Shown: piece after piece, positions 52,206-61,550 of the stretch
Layout of the letters: the number at the start of each line of letters is the position of its first letter
Position numbering within the stretch: the stretch's first letter is position 1
NCBI RefSeq assembly: GCF_001006485.1
Contig: NZ_JUET01000030.1
Span: 50,122 to 114,121 of the forward strand
Source: Tannerella forsythia
GTDB taxonomy: Bacteria; Bacteroidota; Bacteroidia; Bacteroidales; Tannerellaceae
DNA length: 64,000 bases
Reading direction: 5' to 3'
Position numbers and translations under genes: made by a program
The notes under the pieces: model-generated
Seen by the model: the letters and a program-made list of their open reading frames with translations, nothing else
Database searches by the model: none
What the model was told of the DNA's origin: nothing

Positions 52206-52232
52206 CGTGAAAAAGGAGGGGGCCTTTTCGCG
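52206..52232. terminator. Hairpin between VanZ and polyprenyl synthase genes
   Basis: CGTGAAAAAGG (52206-52216) can pair with CCTTTTCGCG (52223-52232) with one bulged A and one G-U pair. It lies between two converging genes; without a T tract it is a moderate candidate. Confidence 0.4.
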
Positions 52233-52237
52233 AGGAA

Positions 52238-53212
52238 TTATTTCTTGCGTTCAATCACATAGTCGGCGAGGAGTAACAGGCTGTCACGCGCTTCGTTGTG
52301 GGGCAATGAACAGATGATATTCGTCGCTTTTTCTTTATAGTAAACCATACGTGACATGGCATATTCGACCCCTCCGTGCTCTTTCGCGAAGCCGATCAGT
52401 GTCGCGATATTTTCGGGCGAAAAGTCTCGCTTGCGGAGCATGTCCAGGTAAGGTACTTTCGTCGATTCGTCCGTCGATTCGAGGGCGTAAAGCAGGGGCA
52501 GGGTCACTTTCCCTTCGCGGATGTCGTTGCCGCTGGGCTTGCCGACGGTGGGGTCATCGAAGTAGTCGAAAATGTCGTCGCGTATCTGGAAACAATAGCC
52601 GAGCAGCCGCCCGAATTCCCGGCATCGGCATTGTATCTCCGAGGTTGCTTTCGCCGTGATCGCACCGATCTCGGTACATGCCGAGAGTAACATGGAGGTT
52701 TTCTTTTCAATCGCGATCAGGTAGTCATTCTCTTTCAATATCTGCTCTTTCGCATTCTCGAGTTGCTTAATTTCGCCTTCGGCCATTTGACGGCTGAGCG
52801 ATGCAATGATCGAAACGATCTGCATCTGTTCCGTCTGTGCCGCCCGCACGAGCGCTTCGGAGAGAATAAAATCACCCACCAGGACAGCCACCCGATTGTC
52901 GAAGAGGGCATTGATTGAGGGAAGTCCCCGCCGCTGACGGGTGTCATCCACCACATCATCGTGAAGAAGTGACGCCGTATGTAATAATTCGAGAAACACG
53001 GCTGCATGGATCGAGTCCGGTGTGACATCCCCGCAGGCCCTGGCTGTCAGCAACACCAGAAGTGGGCGGATGTGCTTGCCGTTCGAGTGATATACCGTTT
53101 CGATGGCTTTGCGTATGGTCGTGACATCGCTGTGAAGCGCTTCCGTAAATCTCTCGCGGAAGATTCCGAACTCCTCCGCGACAGGTTTTTCTATGTCTCT
53201 TTTATCTATCAT
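52238..53212 (-). CDS. Polyprenyl diphosphate synthase (trans-isoprenyl)
   Basis: A 324-residue class I prenyl synthase that condenses isopentenyl diphosphate into long-chain diphosphates, probably for the menaquinone side chain. First Asp-rich motif LLHDDVVDDTRQRRG near residue 80, second GYCFQIRDDIFDYFDD near residue 210. KPSGNDIREGKVTLPLLYAL is also diagnostic. The frame is open 21 codons upstream, but the TACTTTTG box at 53232 places the start at MIDKRDIEKPVAEEF. Chain length cannot be read reliably. Cytoplasmic. Confidence 0.9.
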   Translation of the reverse strand: MIDKRDIEKPVAEEFGIFRERFTEALHSDVTTIRKAIETVYHSNGKHIRPLLVLLTARACGDVTPDSIHAAVFLELLHTASLLHDDVVDDTRQRRGLPSINALFDNRVAVLVGDFILSEALVRAAQTEQMQIVSIIASLSRQMAEGEIKQLENAKEQILKENDYLIAIEKKTSMLLSACTEIGAITAKATSEIQCRCREFGRLLGYCFQIRDDIFDYFDDPTVGKPSGNDIREGKVTLPLLYALESTDESTKVPYLDMLRKRDFSPENIATLIGFAKEHGGVEYAMSRMVYYKEKATNIICSLPHNEARDSLLLLADYVIERKK

Positions 53213-53231
53213 AAATCCTGCTTTCCGAATG

Positions 53232-53239
53232 CAAAAGTA
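53232..53239 (-). promoter_or_regulatory. Promoter -7 box of the polyprenyl synthase gene
   Basis: TACTTTTG on the minus strand, 19 bases upstream of the ATG at 53212. The divergent polA start is 63 bases away, with a weaker TACATTTA box at 53271-53278. Confidence 0.5.
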
Positions 53240-53301
53240 AGAAAAAGTGCCGACTGAAAAAGTTTTTTCGTACATTTACCCCCAAAAACGGCATACTTCT
53301 T

Positions 53302-56106
53302 ATGAAATTGCTTTTAATCGACGCTTACGCGCTCATTTACCGTTCTTATTACGCTTTCATCAAAACCCCCCGAATGAACTCGAAAGGGATGAACACGTCG
53401 GCAATCTTCGGTTTCATCAATACGCTCGAAGATGTCCTTCGGCGCGAGACCCCGACGCATATCGCTTTCGGTTTCGATCCGCCCGGTCCGACGTTTCGTC
53501 ACGAGGCTTATGAAGCCTACAAAGCGCAGCGGGAAGAAACGCCTGAAGATATCCGCATTGCCATCCCTTACATTCGCGAAATCATCGCGGCATACCGTAT
53601 TCCGGTGTTGGAGATGCCGCATTACGAGGCGGACGATGTCATCGGTACAATTGCCAAGCAGGCCGAACAGGAAGGGTTCAAGGTGTTGATGATGACGTCC
53701 GACAAGGATTACGGGCAGCTTGTCTCGGAGCATATCTTCCAGTATCGCCCGAAATTCGGAGGCGATTATGAAACATTAGGAGTGTCCGAAGTGCTGGCGA
53801 AGTACGGTCTGACATCCGTCGGGCAAATGATTGATCTGCTCGGGCTGATGGGTGACAGTTCCGATAACATTCCCGGCTGTCCGGGTGTAGGCGAAAAGAC
53901 CGCGCAAAAATTACTCGCCGAGTTCGGGTCCGTCGAGGCGTTACTGGCAGGCACTGACCGGCTGAAAGGTGCCTTGAAAACGAAAATAGAACAAAATGCG
54001 GAACAAATCCGTTTCTCGAAGTTCCTGGCCACGATCGTCACTGACGTTCCGATCTCTTTCGATGCAGCGACCTGCATACGTAAAGAGGTCGACAGGGAGC
54101 ATCTTCGCGAACTTTACATCGAACTGGAGTTTCGTTCTTTTCTAAAGAAACTGAACGATGTCTCTGCAGCAGAACACACCGAGAAAGGTGCTCCTGCCAT
54201 GCAACAGCTCTCCCTCTTCGGTAACGATGCAGGGCAAAGATCGCCGATAGGCATGTCGCCGGGATCGGAAGAAGCAAGGGCCTCCGATCTGGCCGATCTG
54301 ACGACTACGCCCCACGCATACTTCACGGCCGATACGGAGGAACAACGAAACAATCTGGCACAACTGCTCCTCTCTCAACCGTCGTTCGCATTCGACACGG
54401 AAACGGACGGTATCAATCCGTTGACGGCACACCTTGTCGGGATGTCGTTCGCCGTCCGCGAATACGAAGCATGGTACGTGCCTTTGCCTGCCGATATGGA
54501 GGAAACGAAGCGGATCATCGCTCCGTTTGCCGAGGCCTTGCAGCATCCCGCTATCGAGAAGGTGGGGCAAAATATCAAGTTCGACCTGTTGATGCTCAGG
54601 CGTTACGGCATACAGGTAGCAGGCCCCCTGTTCGATACGATGATCGCCCATTACTTGCTCAATCCCGAGTTGCGGCACAACATGGACTATCTGGCCGAGA
54701 CGTATCTGCGTTATCGTCCGATTCCGATCGAGCACCTGATCGGCGCACGCGGCAAAGGACAGTTGTCGATGCGCGACGTACCGGTGGAGAAGGTCAGCGA
54801 ATATGCTGCCGAGGACGCCGATGTCACGCTGCGCCTGAAGAACCTCTTCGCTCCGCAACTCTCGGACGGCGGGTTCGATGCGCTGTTCCGCGATATCGAG
54901 ATGCCGCTGATCTATGTACTGGCCGATATGGAGCTGAGCGGTGTCACTCTCGACACGAAAGCCTTGAAGCAATCGTCCGAGGAACTTACCGAAGCGCTCG
55001 GTCGATTGGAAAAGGAAATCCATGAACTGGCCGGAACGGCGTTTAATATCAATTCGGCCAAGCAGGTCGGAGAGATTTTATTCGACCGCCTCCATATTGA
55101 AGAGAAAGCGAAAAAGACAAAGACCGGCAGTTACAGTACGAACGAAAGTATTCTGGAGAAACTGCGCAACCGTCATCCGATCGTCGGGAAACTCCTTGAC
55201 TACCGCGGCCTGAAAAAGCTGCTGAGCACGTATATCGACGCCTTGCCCGAGCTGATCAATCCCGAGACGGGCAAAATCCATACTTCGTTCAATCAGACGG
55301 TCGCCTCGACCGGTCGGCTTAGCTCGTCGAACCCGAACCTGCAAAACATCCCCATCCGCGAAGCGCTGGGGCGCGACATTCGCAAAGCTTTTATTGCCGA
55401 TCAGGCTGACGGACTGTTCTTCTCGGCCGATTATTCGCAGATCGAGTTGCGTATCATGGCCCATCTGAGCGGTGACAAGCACATGATCGAAGCGTTCTGC
55501 AGCGGCGCCGACATTCATTCGGCCACTGCCGCAAAAATCTATGGCGTAGCGGACGAGGAGGTGACCTCCGAGATGCGTCGCAAGGCCAAAACAGCCAACT
55601 TCGGCATCATCTACGGCATCTCGGTGTTTGGACTGGCCGAACGGCTGAACATCGGGCGCGCCGAAGCGAAAGAGCTCATCGAAGGCTATTTCAAAACGTA
55701 TCCCGATGTGCGCGCCTACATGGACGAGAGCGTCCGCTTGGCTAAGGAACGTGGCTACGTCACCACGATATGCGGAAGGAAACGTTTCCTCCCCGACATC
55801 CATTCACACAATGCCGTGGTGCGCGGGTACGCTGAACGCAACGCGATCAATGCGCCGATACAGGGCAGTGCTGCCGACATCATCAAAATGGCCATGGTAC
55901 GGATTTTTCACCGGTTTGAGGAGGAAGGGCTACGGAGCAAGATGATCCTTCAGGTACATGACGAATTGAACTTCAACGTGTGTCACGATGAACTTGATCG
56001 TGTACGCGAAATCGTGCTGCGAGAGATGGAGGGTGTTATGCAACTGCGTGTGCCGCTCGTTGCCGATTGCGGCACCGGAAAAAACTGGCTCGAAGCACAC
56101 GGATAG
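53302..56106 (+). CDS. polA: DNA polymerase I
   Basis: A 934-residue three-domain polymerase for gap filling and primer removal. The 5' nuclease domain opens MKLLLIDAYALIYRSYYAF with TSDKDYGQLV and a GDSSDNIPGCPGVGEKTA helix-hairpin. The 3'-5' exonuclease keeps its acidic residues (FDTETDGINP, VGQNIKFD, YAAEDADVT), so proofreading should work. The polymerase has motif A FSADYSQIELRIMAHLS, motif B RRKAKTANFGIIYG and motif C QVHDELNF. All parts are intact and of normal length. Confidence 0.97.
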   Translation: MKLLLIDAYALIYRSYYAFIKTPRMNSKGMNTSAIFGFINTLEDVLRRETPTHIAFGFDPPGPTFRHEAYEAYKAQREETPEDIRIAIPYIREIIAAYRIPVLEMPHYEADDVIGTIAKQAEQEGFKVLMMTSDKDYGQLVSEHIFQYRPKFGGDYETLGVSEVLAKYGLTSVGQMIDLLGLMGDSSDNIPGCPGVGEKTAQKLLAEFGSVEALLAGTDRLKGALKTKIEQNAEQIRFSKFLATIVTDVPISFDAATCIRKEVDREHLRELYIELEFRSFLKKLNDVSAAEHTEKGAPAMQQLSLFGNDAGQRSPIGMSPGSEEARASDLADLTTTPHAYFTADTEEQRNNLAQLLLSQPSFAFDTETDGINPLTAHLVGMSFAVREYEAWYVPLPADMEETKRIIAPFAEALQHPAIEKVGQNIKFDLLMLRRYGIQVAGPLFDTMIAHYLLNPELRHNMDYLAETYLRYRPIPIEHLIGARGKGQLSMRDVPVEKVSEYAAEDADVTLRLKNLFAPQLSDGGFDALFRDIEMPLIYVLADMELSGVTLDTKALKQSSEELTEALGRLEKEIHELAGTAFNINSAKQVGEILFDRLHIEEKAKKTKTGSYSTNESILEKLRNRHPIVGKLLDYRGLKKLLSTYIDALPELINPETGKIHTSFNQTVASTGRLSSSNPNLQNIPIREALGRDIRKAFIADQADGLFFSADYSQIELRIMAHLSGDKHMIEAFCSGADIHSATAAKIYGVADEEVTSEMRRKAKTANFGIIYGISVFGLAERLNIGRAEAKELIEGYFKTYPDVRAYMDESVRLAKERGYVTTICGRKRFLPDIHSHNAVVRGYAERNAINAPIQGSAADIIKMAMVRIFHRFEEEGLRSKMILQVHDELNFNVCHDELDRVREIVLREMEGVMQLRVPLVADCGTGKNWLEAHG

Positions 56107-56152
56107 GACACGATTCCATACGTAACGCACGATGGGGAATGAAAAAAAATCG

Positions 56153-56160
56153 TACCTTTG
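56153..56160 (+). promoter_or_regulatory. Promoter -7 box of upp-uraA
   Basis: TACCTTTG, 27 bases before the upp ATG at 56188. It overlaps the longer open frame that starts at 56158 and rules that start out. Confidence 0.6.
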
Positions 56161-56187
56161 CCTCAGTTTTCAAAAAACGATACAAAC

Positions 56188-56817
56188 ATGAGCAAGCTGC
56201 ATATTATCGATCATCCCATGATTCAGCATAAGTTGACGAGAATACGGGATATCAACACGGGTGCAAAAGATTTTCGCGATCTGCTCAAAGAGATCGCCAT
56301 GTTGATGGGCTATGAGGTGACTCGCGATCTTCCGCTGACCGAAATAGAAATCGAGACACCTATGATGCGCACAAAGGCGTATGAAATATCGGGCAAAAAA
56401 CTGGCCATCGTGCCGATCCTGCGCGCCGGGTTGGGCTTGGTCGACGGGTTGTTGAACCTTCTTCCGGTGGCCAAGGTCGGACATATCGGTCTCTACCGCG
56501 ATCACGAAACGCACAACCCCGTTTTCTACTACTGCAAACTGCCCGAAGACATCGACCACCGCATGGTCATCATCACCGATCCGATGCTGGCTACGGGAGG
56601 AAGCGCGTCCGACGCGATCAAGATGCTGAAAGAGAAAGGTTGTACGAACATCCGCCTGATGTGCCTCGTGGCTGCCCCCGAAGGAATACGGCGTGTGCAG
56701 ACCGATCATCCCGACGTGGATATCTATACGGCTTCGCTCGATGAGCGCCTGAACGACAACGCTTATATTCTGCCGGGCCTCGGCGACGCCGGCGACCGTA
56801 TTTTCGGAACCAAATAA
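56188..56817 (+). CDS. upp: Uracil phosphoribosyltransferase
   Basis: A 209-residue cytoplasmic enzyme that joins uracil and PRPP to give UMP. It starts [21 protein letters not shown], has [15 protein letters not shown], and the PRPP-binding loop [19 protein letters not shown] near residue 128, with [13 protein letters not shown] at the C terminus, all diagnostic of Upp. It is followed 25 bases later by a uracil permease gene, giving an uptake-and-salvage unit. Confidence 0.96.
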   Translation: MSKLHIIDHPMIQHKLTRIRDINTGAKDFRDLLKEIAMLMGYEVTRDLPLTEIEIETPMMRTKAYEISGKKLAIVPILRAGLGLVDGLLNLLPVAKVGHIGLYRDHETHNPVFYYCKLPEDIDHRMVIITDPMLATGGSASDAIKMLKEKGCTNIRLMCLVAAPEGIRRVQTDHPDVDIYTASLDERLNDNAYILPGLGDAGDRIFGTK

Positions 56818-56842
56818 TTCCACCGCAACATAAGATGCCTTT

Positions 56843-58129
56843 ATGGCTGGAAGAATCATTCAGGTAGAGGAGCGAGTGCCTTTACTCAAAGGTATCCCGC
56901 TAAGTATTCAACATACGTTTGCCATGTTCAGCGCCTCGGTATTAGTGCCGTGGCTCTTTGGTATCAACGCAGCCATTGTGCTGTTGATGAACGGAATCGG
57001 TACGCTGATCTTTATTGTCATAACGAAAGGGAAATCGCCTGCTTACCTTGGTTCGAGTTTTGCTTTTATTTCTCCCACTCTGCTACTTATCAGTAATCCC
57101 GACTTCGGCTATCCTTATGCTTTAGGCGGGTTCGTCGTCACCGGACTGATCTTCTGTGCCGTGGCGATCCTGATCAAATTTGCGGGTACGAAATGGATCG
57201 ATACCGTGTTGCCACCCGCCGCCATGGGGCCTGTGGTGGCGCTTATCGGGCTCGAACTGGCCGGAACGGCCGCACAAAACGGCGGACTTGTACCGAGCGA
57301 GACGTACACCGGAATCAACCCCCTGTTTGTCGTCGTTTTTGTGGTGACAATTGCCGTTGCCGTGCTGGGACAAGTGCTGTTCCGTGGCTTCGCCGCCGCC
57401 ATATCGATTCTGATCGCCATCGTTTCGGGCTACCTTGTCGCGTTCTTCGCCGGGCTGGTCGACTTTTCGGGAGTAATGCAGGCCGGGCTGTTTGCATGGC
57501 CAAATTTCGTGTTCCCCCGATTCAGTCCGGAAGCGATCTTTATCATTATTCCGGCTTCTTTGGTGGTGATCTCCGAACATATCGGACATCAGGTCGTGAC
57601 AAGTGAGATCGTTGGACGTGACCTGCTGAAGGACCCGGGATTGCATCGCACGCTTTTCTCCGATGGGGTTTCGACAGTCCTCTCAGGATGCTTTGGTTCT
57701 GTGCCGACGACAACATACGGCGAAAATATCGGCGTGATGGCCATCACGAAAGTATTCAGTGTCAGGGTGATCGGCGGAGCGGCTGTCTTTTCCATCCTGC
57801 TGGCGTTCTTCGCCCCGGCATCGGCGCTCATCAATTCTATCCCCGCCCCGGTGATGGGCGGTATCAGCTTCCTGCTCTACGGGATGATCGGTGCCTCGGG
57901 CATCCGCTTGATGGTAGACCGCAAGGTGAATTATGCCAAAGGACGTAACCTTGCAATGACGGCACTCGTCTTCGTCGTCGGACTGTCGGGCGTCTATATC
58001 CGGATCGGCAATGTGAAGCTGACGGGCATGTGTCTGGCTACACTCACGGGCATATTCCTCGGCGGACTCTTCTATGTGATTGACCGTCTGGGCATCGCCA
58101 ATGATACGGATGAGCCGGATCATGGTTAA
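56843..58129 (+). CDS. uraA: Uracil permease (NCS2 family, UraA-like)
   Basis: A 428-residue inner-membrane nucleobase transporter with about 14 membrane segments. QHTFAMFSASVLVPWLFGI at the N terminus, AYLGSSFAFISP and the substrate-binding VVISEHIGHQVVTSEIVGRDL and TYGENIGVMAITKVFSV segments fit UraA-type uracil:proton symporters rather than purine permeases. It is cotranscribed with upp, so the imported base is turned directly into UMP. Confidence 0.94.
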   Translation: MAGRIIQVEERVPLLKGIPLSIQHTFAMFSASVLVPWLFGINAAIVLLMNGIGTLIFIVITKGKSPAYLGSSFAFISPTLLLISNPDFGYPYALGGFVVTGLIFCAVAILIKFAGTKWIDTVLPPAAMGPVVALIGLELAGTAAQNGGLVPSETYTGINPLFVVVFVVTIAVAVLGQVLFRGFAAAISILIAIVSGYLVAFFAGLVDFSGVMQAGLFAWPNFVFPRFSPEAIFIIIPASLVVISEHIGHQVVTSEIVGRDLLKDPGLHRTLFSDGVSTVLSGCFGSVPTTTYGENIGVMAITKVFSVRVIGGAAVFSILLAFFAPASALINSIPAPVMGGISFLLYGMIGASGIRLMVDRKVNYAKGRNLAMTALVFVVGLSGVYIRIGNVKLTGMCLATLTGIFLGGLFYVIDRLGIANDTDEPDHG

Positions 58130-58205
58130 TTCCTTATTATGATGATGTCCGGAAGGTCTGCATGTTTTTCGAAGCGGAGAGGTGCATAAAGTCGACTTTT
58201 TTGCT

Positions 58206-58213
58206 TACTTTTG
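58206..58213 (+). promoter_or_regulatory. Promoter -7 box of thyA
   Basis: TACTTTTG, 28 bases before the thyA ATG at 58242; no clear -33 element. Confidence 0.55.
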
Positions 58214-58241
58214 CGAGGTTTAAAAGGTAAAAAACCTGTTT

Positions 58242-59036
58242 ATGAAGCAATATGTAGATTTGCTAAGGCATGTGCTCCGTTCCGGTACGGCAAGGGAAGA
58301 CCGTACAGGGACGGGAACGACGAGCGTATTCGGGTATCAGATGCGATTCGACCTGAGGGAAGGATTCCCGCTGCTTACAACCAAGAAACTGCATCTCAAA
58401 TCAATCTTATACGAGTTGTTATGGTTTTTGAAAGGCGACACGAATGTACGTTACCTGCAAGAACATGGCGTACGTATCTGGAACGAATGGGCGGATGCGG
58501 AAGGTAATCTGGGGCCTGTCTACGGCCATCAGTGGCGCTCGTGGGCTGACTATGAAGGTGGGACGATCGATCAGATCAGTGAGGCGATCGACATGATCCG
58601 CCACCATCCGGATTCGCGCCGCATCATCGTCAGCGCATGGAATGTCGGGGATTTGCGAAACATGAGCCTGCCACCCTGCCATGCTTTTTTTCAGTTCTAC
58701 GTTGCCCAGGGGCGGCTCAGCCTCCAACTCTACCAACGAAGTGCAGACATATTCCTTGGGGTACCGTTCAACATCGCCTCTTATGCGCTGTTGCTCCAGA
58801 TGGTTGCACATGTTACCGGTCTCAAAACCGGTGAGTTCATCCATACCCTTGGCGATGCGCATATCTATCACAATCATCTCGAGCAGGTGAAACTGCAGTT
58901 GACGCGCGATCCTCGTCCCCTCCCGCAAATGAAACTCAATCCGGAAGTACGTAATATCTTCGACTTCCGCTATGAAGACTTCGAACTGCTCGGATATGAT
59001 CCTCACCCGCATATTCCGGGAACGGTTTCCGTATAA
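58242..59036 (+). CDS. thyA: Thymidylate synthase
   Basis: A 264-residue enzyme that methylates dUMP to dTMP using methylene-tetrahydrofolate. It has [20 protein letters not shown], the cofactor/dUMP site VYGHQWRSW, and the active-site Cys in [14 protein letters not shown] near residue 146, with [20 protein letters not shown]. The length equals that of E. coli ThyA. It produces dihydrofolate, which is recycled by the folA product encoded 21 bases downstream. Confidence 0.97.
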   Translation: MKQYVDLLRHVLRSGTAREDRTGTGTTSVFGYQMRFDLREGFPLLTTKKLHLKSILYELLWFLKGDTNVRYLQEHGVRIWNEWADAEGNLGPVYGHQWRSWADYEGGTIDQISEAIDMIRHHPDSRRIIVSAWNVGDLRNMSLPPCHAFFQFYVAQGRLSLQLYQRSADIFLGVPFNIASYALLLQMVAHVTGLKTGEFIHTLGDAHIYHNHLEQVKLQLTRDPRPLPQMKLNPEVRNIFDFRYEDFELLGYDPHPHIPGTVSV

Positions 59037-59057
59037 CTTTTTAACGCCAAAACCCCA

Positions 59058-59549
59058 ATGATATCGATTATAGTAGCCACAGACCAACGCGGAGCGATAG
59101 GCAAAGACAACAGCTTGCTCTGGCGTCTCCCGAACGATATGAGACATTTTCGTGAACTGACTACCGGACATACCGTCGTCATGGGGCGGCGAACGTTCGA
59201 GTCTTTGCCCCATGGCGCCTTGCCCAATCGCCGGAATATGGTTCTTACAACCGAATGGGGCGCTCATTTTAATAATTGTTTGGTGTATAATACATTATGG
59301 GGTGCGCTTATGGATACCGAAGAGGAGGAGGAAGTTTTTGTCATCGGCGGAGGAAATGTTTACAAACAGGCGTTGGAGGTAGCCGATAAACTCTATCTTA
59401 CGCTTGTGCATCATACCTTTCCGGAGGCTGACACGTTTTTTCCACCCGTCGATCCGAAAGTGTGGGAAGAAGTATCCCGAACAGATGTGCCGACAGACGA
59501 AAAAAATCCTTACCCGCACAGTTTTTTAACGTACGTTCGAAAAAAATAA
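59058..59549 (+). CDS. folA: Dihydrofolate reductase
   Basis: A 163-residue DHFR. It starts MISIIVATDQRGAIGKDNSLLWRLPNDMRHFRELT, with the catalytic acid Asp in the LPNDM segment, the NADPH-binding VVMGRRTFESLP and the VIGGGNVYKQAL loop, then DTFFPP. It regenerates tetrahydrofolate for ThyA. Same strand and 21 bases behind thyA, so one operon. This is the trimethoprim target. Confidence 0.96.
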   Translation: MISIIVATDQRGAIGKDNSLLWRLPNDMRHFRELTTGHTVVMGRRTFESLPHGALPNRRNMVLTTEWGAHFNNCLVYNTLWGALMDTEEEEEVFVIGGGNVYKQALEVADKLYLTLVHHTFPEADTFFPPVDPKVWEEVSRTDVPTDEKNPYPHSFLTYVRKK

Positions 59550-59582
59550 CCCCATGCCGCATCTTGTTCCTGATAAATATAT

Positions 59583-59590
59583 TACCTTTG
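59583..59590 (+). promoter_or_regulatory. Promoter -7 box of the DUF1573 operon
   Basis: TACCTTTG, 32 bases before the ATG at 59623. It overlaps the longer frame that opens at 59554 and supports the later start. Confidence 0.55.
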
Positions 59591-59622
59591 CTGCGTTATT
59601 AACTTATAAAAGCATAGTGAAA

Positions 59623-60024
59623 ATGAAACGTATCTTATTTGTCTTAGCAGCCATCTTGATGATGACGGCAGGTGTAGTTCGCGCACAGGAAAAAAGTGCT
59701 TCGATTACGGTAACCGGCAGTGCAACGTATGATTTTGGAGATATCGTTGAGACGTCAGGTCCTGCAAGTCACGTTTTCACGGTGATGAATAACGGAGAAA
59801 TGCCGTTGGTCATCTCTCGCGTTGTGGCTTCTTGCGGATGTACGACGCCTGACTGGACGAAAGAACCGATTGCTCCGGGAAAAACGGGCGAAATCAAGGT
59901 CACATATAATCCGGCCGGCCGCCCGGGTAAATTTGTTAAAACGATTTCCGTGTACAGCAACGGCAAGGCTGATGGGAATTATGTCCTGACGATCCGCGGA
60001 AATGTCGTACAGAAGAACTCATGA
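59623..60024 (+). CDS. Exported single-domain DUF1573 protein
   Basis: A 133-residue secreted protein: signal MKRILFVLAAILMMTAGVVRAQ, then one DUF1573 domain (PF07610), an Ig-like fold. The family hallmark SCGCTTPDWTKEPIAPGKTGEIKVTYNPAGRPG is complete, with TISVYSNGK closing the domain. Such proteins are abundant in Bacteroidetes envelopes and have no known reaction; the fold (ASH/MSP-like) suggests protein binding. It is followed 4 bases later by a larger relative, so both are one operon. Its own promoter lies at 59583. Confidence 0.88.
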   Translation: MKRILFVLAAILMMTAGVVRAQEKSASITVTGSATYDFGDIVETSGPASHVFTVMNNGEMPLVISRVVASCGCTTPDWTKEPIAPGKTGEIKVTYNPAGRPGKFVKTISVYSNGKADGNYVLTIRGNVVQKNS

Positions 60025-60028
60025 ATCG

Positions 60029-61477
60029 ATGAGCGGAAGAATCTGCGTAGTCGGTATATTCCTATTTTTCTGCCTCTTTTCGGTGCCATGTTTGTTTGCC
60101 CGGGAAGAGGCTAAAATTGTTATACCCGAAACCGTTCATGACTTCGGCCGGATTGAAAGCGCAAATGGGTCGGTGAAGCATGTCTTTGCGATCAAGAACG
60201 AAGGCGTGGCGACCTTGGAACTGATTCGTATTTCTTCTTCGTGTCGTTGTATCGTTGTCGAATGGTCGGAGAAAACGGTGGAGCCGGGTCGGACGGCACA
60301 ACTTGAAGTGACGTATAACCCTGTGGGGCAATCCGGAACTTTCAAACATGAGGTACAGGTTTTCAGTAACGGTTCGGAAGATCCGCTTGTCCTTACGGTC
60401 AAGGGAGATGTGCACGCTGTGCCGGGGACTGCTGTGGCCGGAGAGCCCGAGTTTACGCCCGACACGTGGACATACGATTTTGGCAAGATTGATGAGGAGC
60501 AGAATTACTATACCCATATCTTTCAGATTACGAATACCGGCAAGGCACCGTTGATCATCTCGCATGTGCAGTCTTCCTGCGGATGTGCCGAGCCGGAATG
60601 GACGGCCGATCCGATCGCTCCGGGTGAAGTAGGCGATGTGGTGATCACCTATTCGGCGAAGAACCGTCCGGGTCCGTTTAAAAAGCATATCACTGTCTAC
60701 ACGAATGCGAAAGGAGGGAGGAAGCGTCTCTCCATTACGGGCGAAGTAATACCCAAACCGAGTGAATTGTCGGTCGTATATCAGGATACGATCGGAACGG
60801 TGCAGTTAGAGAGTAAAACATTTATGTTCCATACCATCCGTCCGAAAGAGATTGCGACGCAGGAGATATGGATTCGTAACTTTTCCGATGCCAATCAAAC
60901 ACTTTCGTTCGTTCAGATGCCGGCATATGTTCAAGTAGAAGCTCCTGCCGAATTGGCACCCGGTAAGGCCGAACGGTTGAAAGTAACCGTTGACGGTACG
61001 AAAGTTACGACGAAAGGACGGATGCTTGGCGGGTTTACATGGATGGCGCGTAGCGCCGCCTCCGGAGAAACGGTCTCGCATGAAATCCCTGTTTCCGTCA
61101 ACTTTATCGATGATTTCAGCACGCTTTCGCCCATGCAGAAAACGTATGGTGCAGGTATCAAGCTCTCGACAACCCTTTTGGAGTTCGGGCGAATGAAGCG
61201 AGGTGGACTCTTCGGTATCGGTAGCAAGCGAGCCTCGAAGCAGGTGACCCTTACGAACGAAGGCAAAGAGCTGCTCGAACTGCATAGCGTATCGTGCGAC
61301 GACCGGCGGGTACACGTTACCGGATTCAACCGCAAGATGCTTGGCCCCGGTGAGTCAGTCACCTTGACACTCCTTATTCGGCCTAAAGAAGTGATGGCGC
61401 CGATGGAGACCATGCTTTATGTGGTCTGCAACGATCCTCGAGGACCGGTTCGTCAAGTGAAAATCACAGCAGAATAA
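60029..61477 (+). CDS. Exported multi-domain DUF1573 protein
   Basis: A 482-residue secreted protein: signal MSGRICVVGIFLFFCLFSVPCLFA, then two clear DUF1573 domains (about residues 28-135 and 145-250). The first has SSCRCIVVEWSEKTVEPG in place of the canonical SCGC, the second keeps SSCGCAEPEWTADPIAPG. The C-terminal half holds one or two further Ig-like repeats without cysteines (LSPMQKTYGAGIKLSTTLLEFG to the end). An earlier ATG (60002) lies in the preceding gene. Envelope location is likely; function unknown. An intrinsic terminator follows. Confidence 0.85.
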   Translation: MSGRICVVGIFLFFCLFSVPCLFAREEAKIVIPETVHDFGRIESANGSVKHVFAIKNEGVATLELIRISSSCRCIVVEWSEKTVEPGRTAQLEVTYNPVGQSGTFKHEVQVFSNGSEDPLVLTVKGDVHAVPGTAVAGEPEFTPDTWTYDFGKIDEEQNYYTHIFQITNTGKAPLIISHVQSSCGCAEPEWTADPIAPGEVGDVVITYSAKNRPGPFKKHITVYTNAKGGRKRLSITGEVIPKPSELSVVYQDTIGTVQLESKTFMFHTIRPKEIATQEIWIRNFSDANQTLSFVQMPAYVQVEAPAELAPGKAERLKVTVDGTKVTTKGRMLGGFTWMARSAASGETVSHEIPVSVNFIDDFSTLSPMQKTYGAGIKLSTTLLEFGRMKRGGLFGIGSKRASKQVTLTNEGKELLELHSVSCDDRRVHVTGFNRKMLGPGESVTLTLLIRPKEVMAPMETMLYVVCNDPRGPVRQVKITAE

Positions 61478-61496
61478 AAAAGAATTGAATGATGGT

Positions 61497-61533
61497 GCAA
61501 GAGGGAGATGAAACGATTTCCCTCTTGCTTTTT
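61497..61533 (+). terminator. Intrinsic terminator after the DUF1573 operon
   Basis: A perfect 10-bp stem GCAAGAGGGA/TCCCTCTTGC (61497-61506, 61519-61528) followed by TTTTT, 20 bases after the stop codon. It separates the DUF1573 genes from meaB. Confidence 0.85.
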
Positions 61534-61550
61534 AAACGATAGATAAAGCA

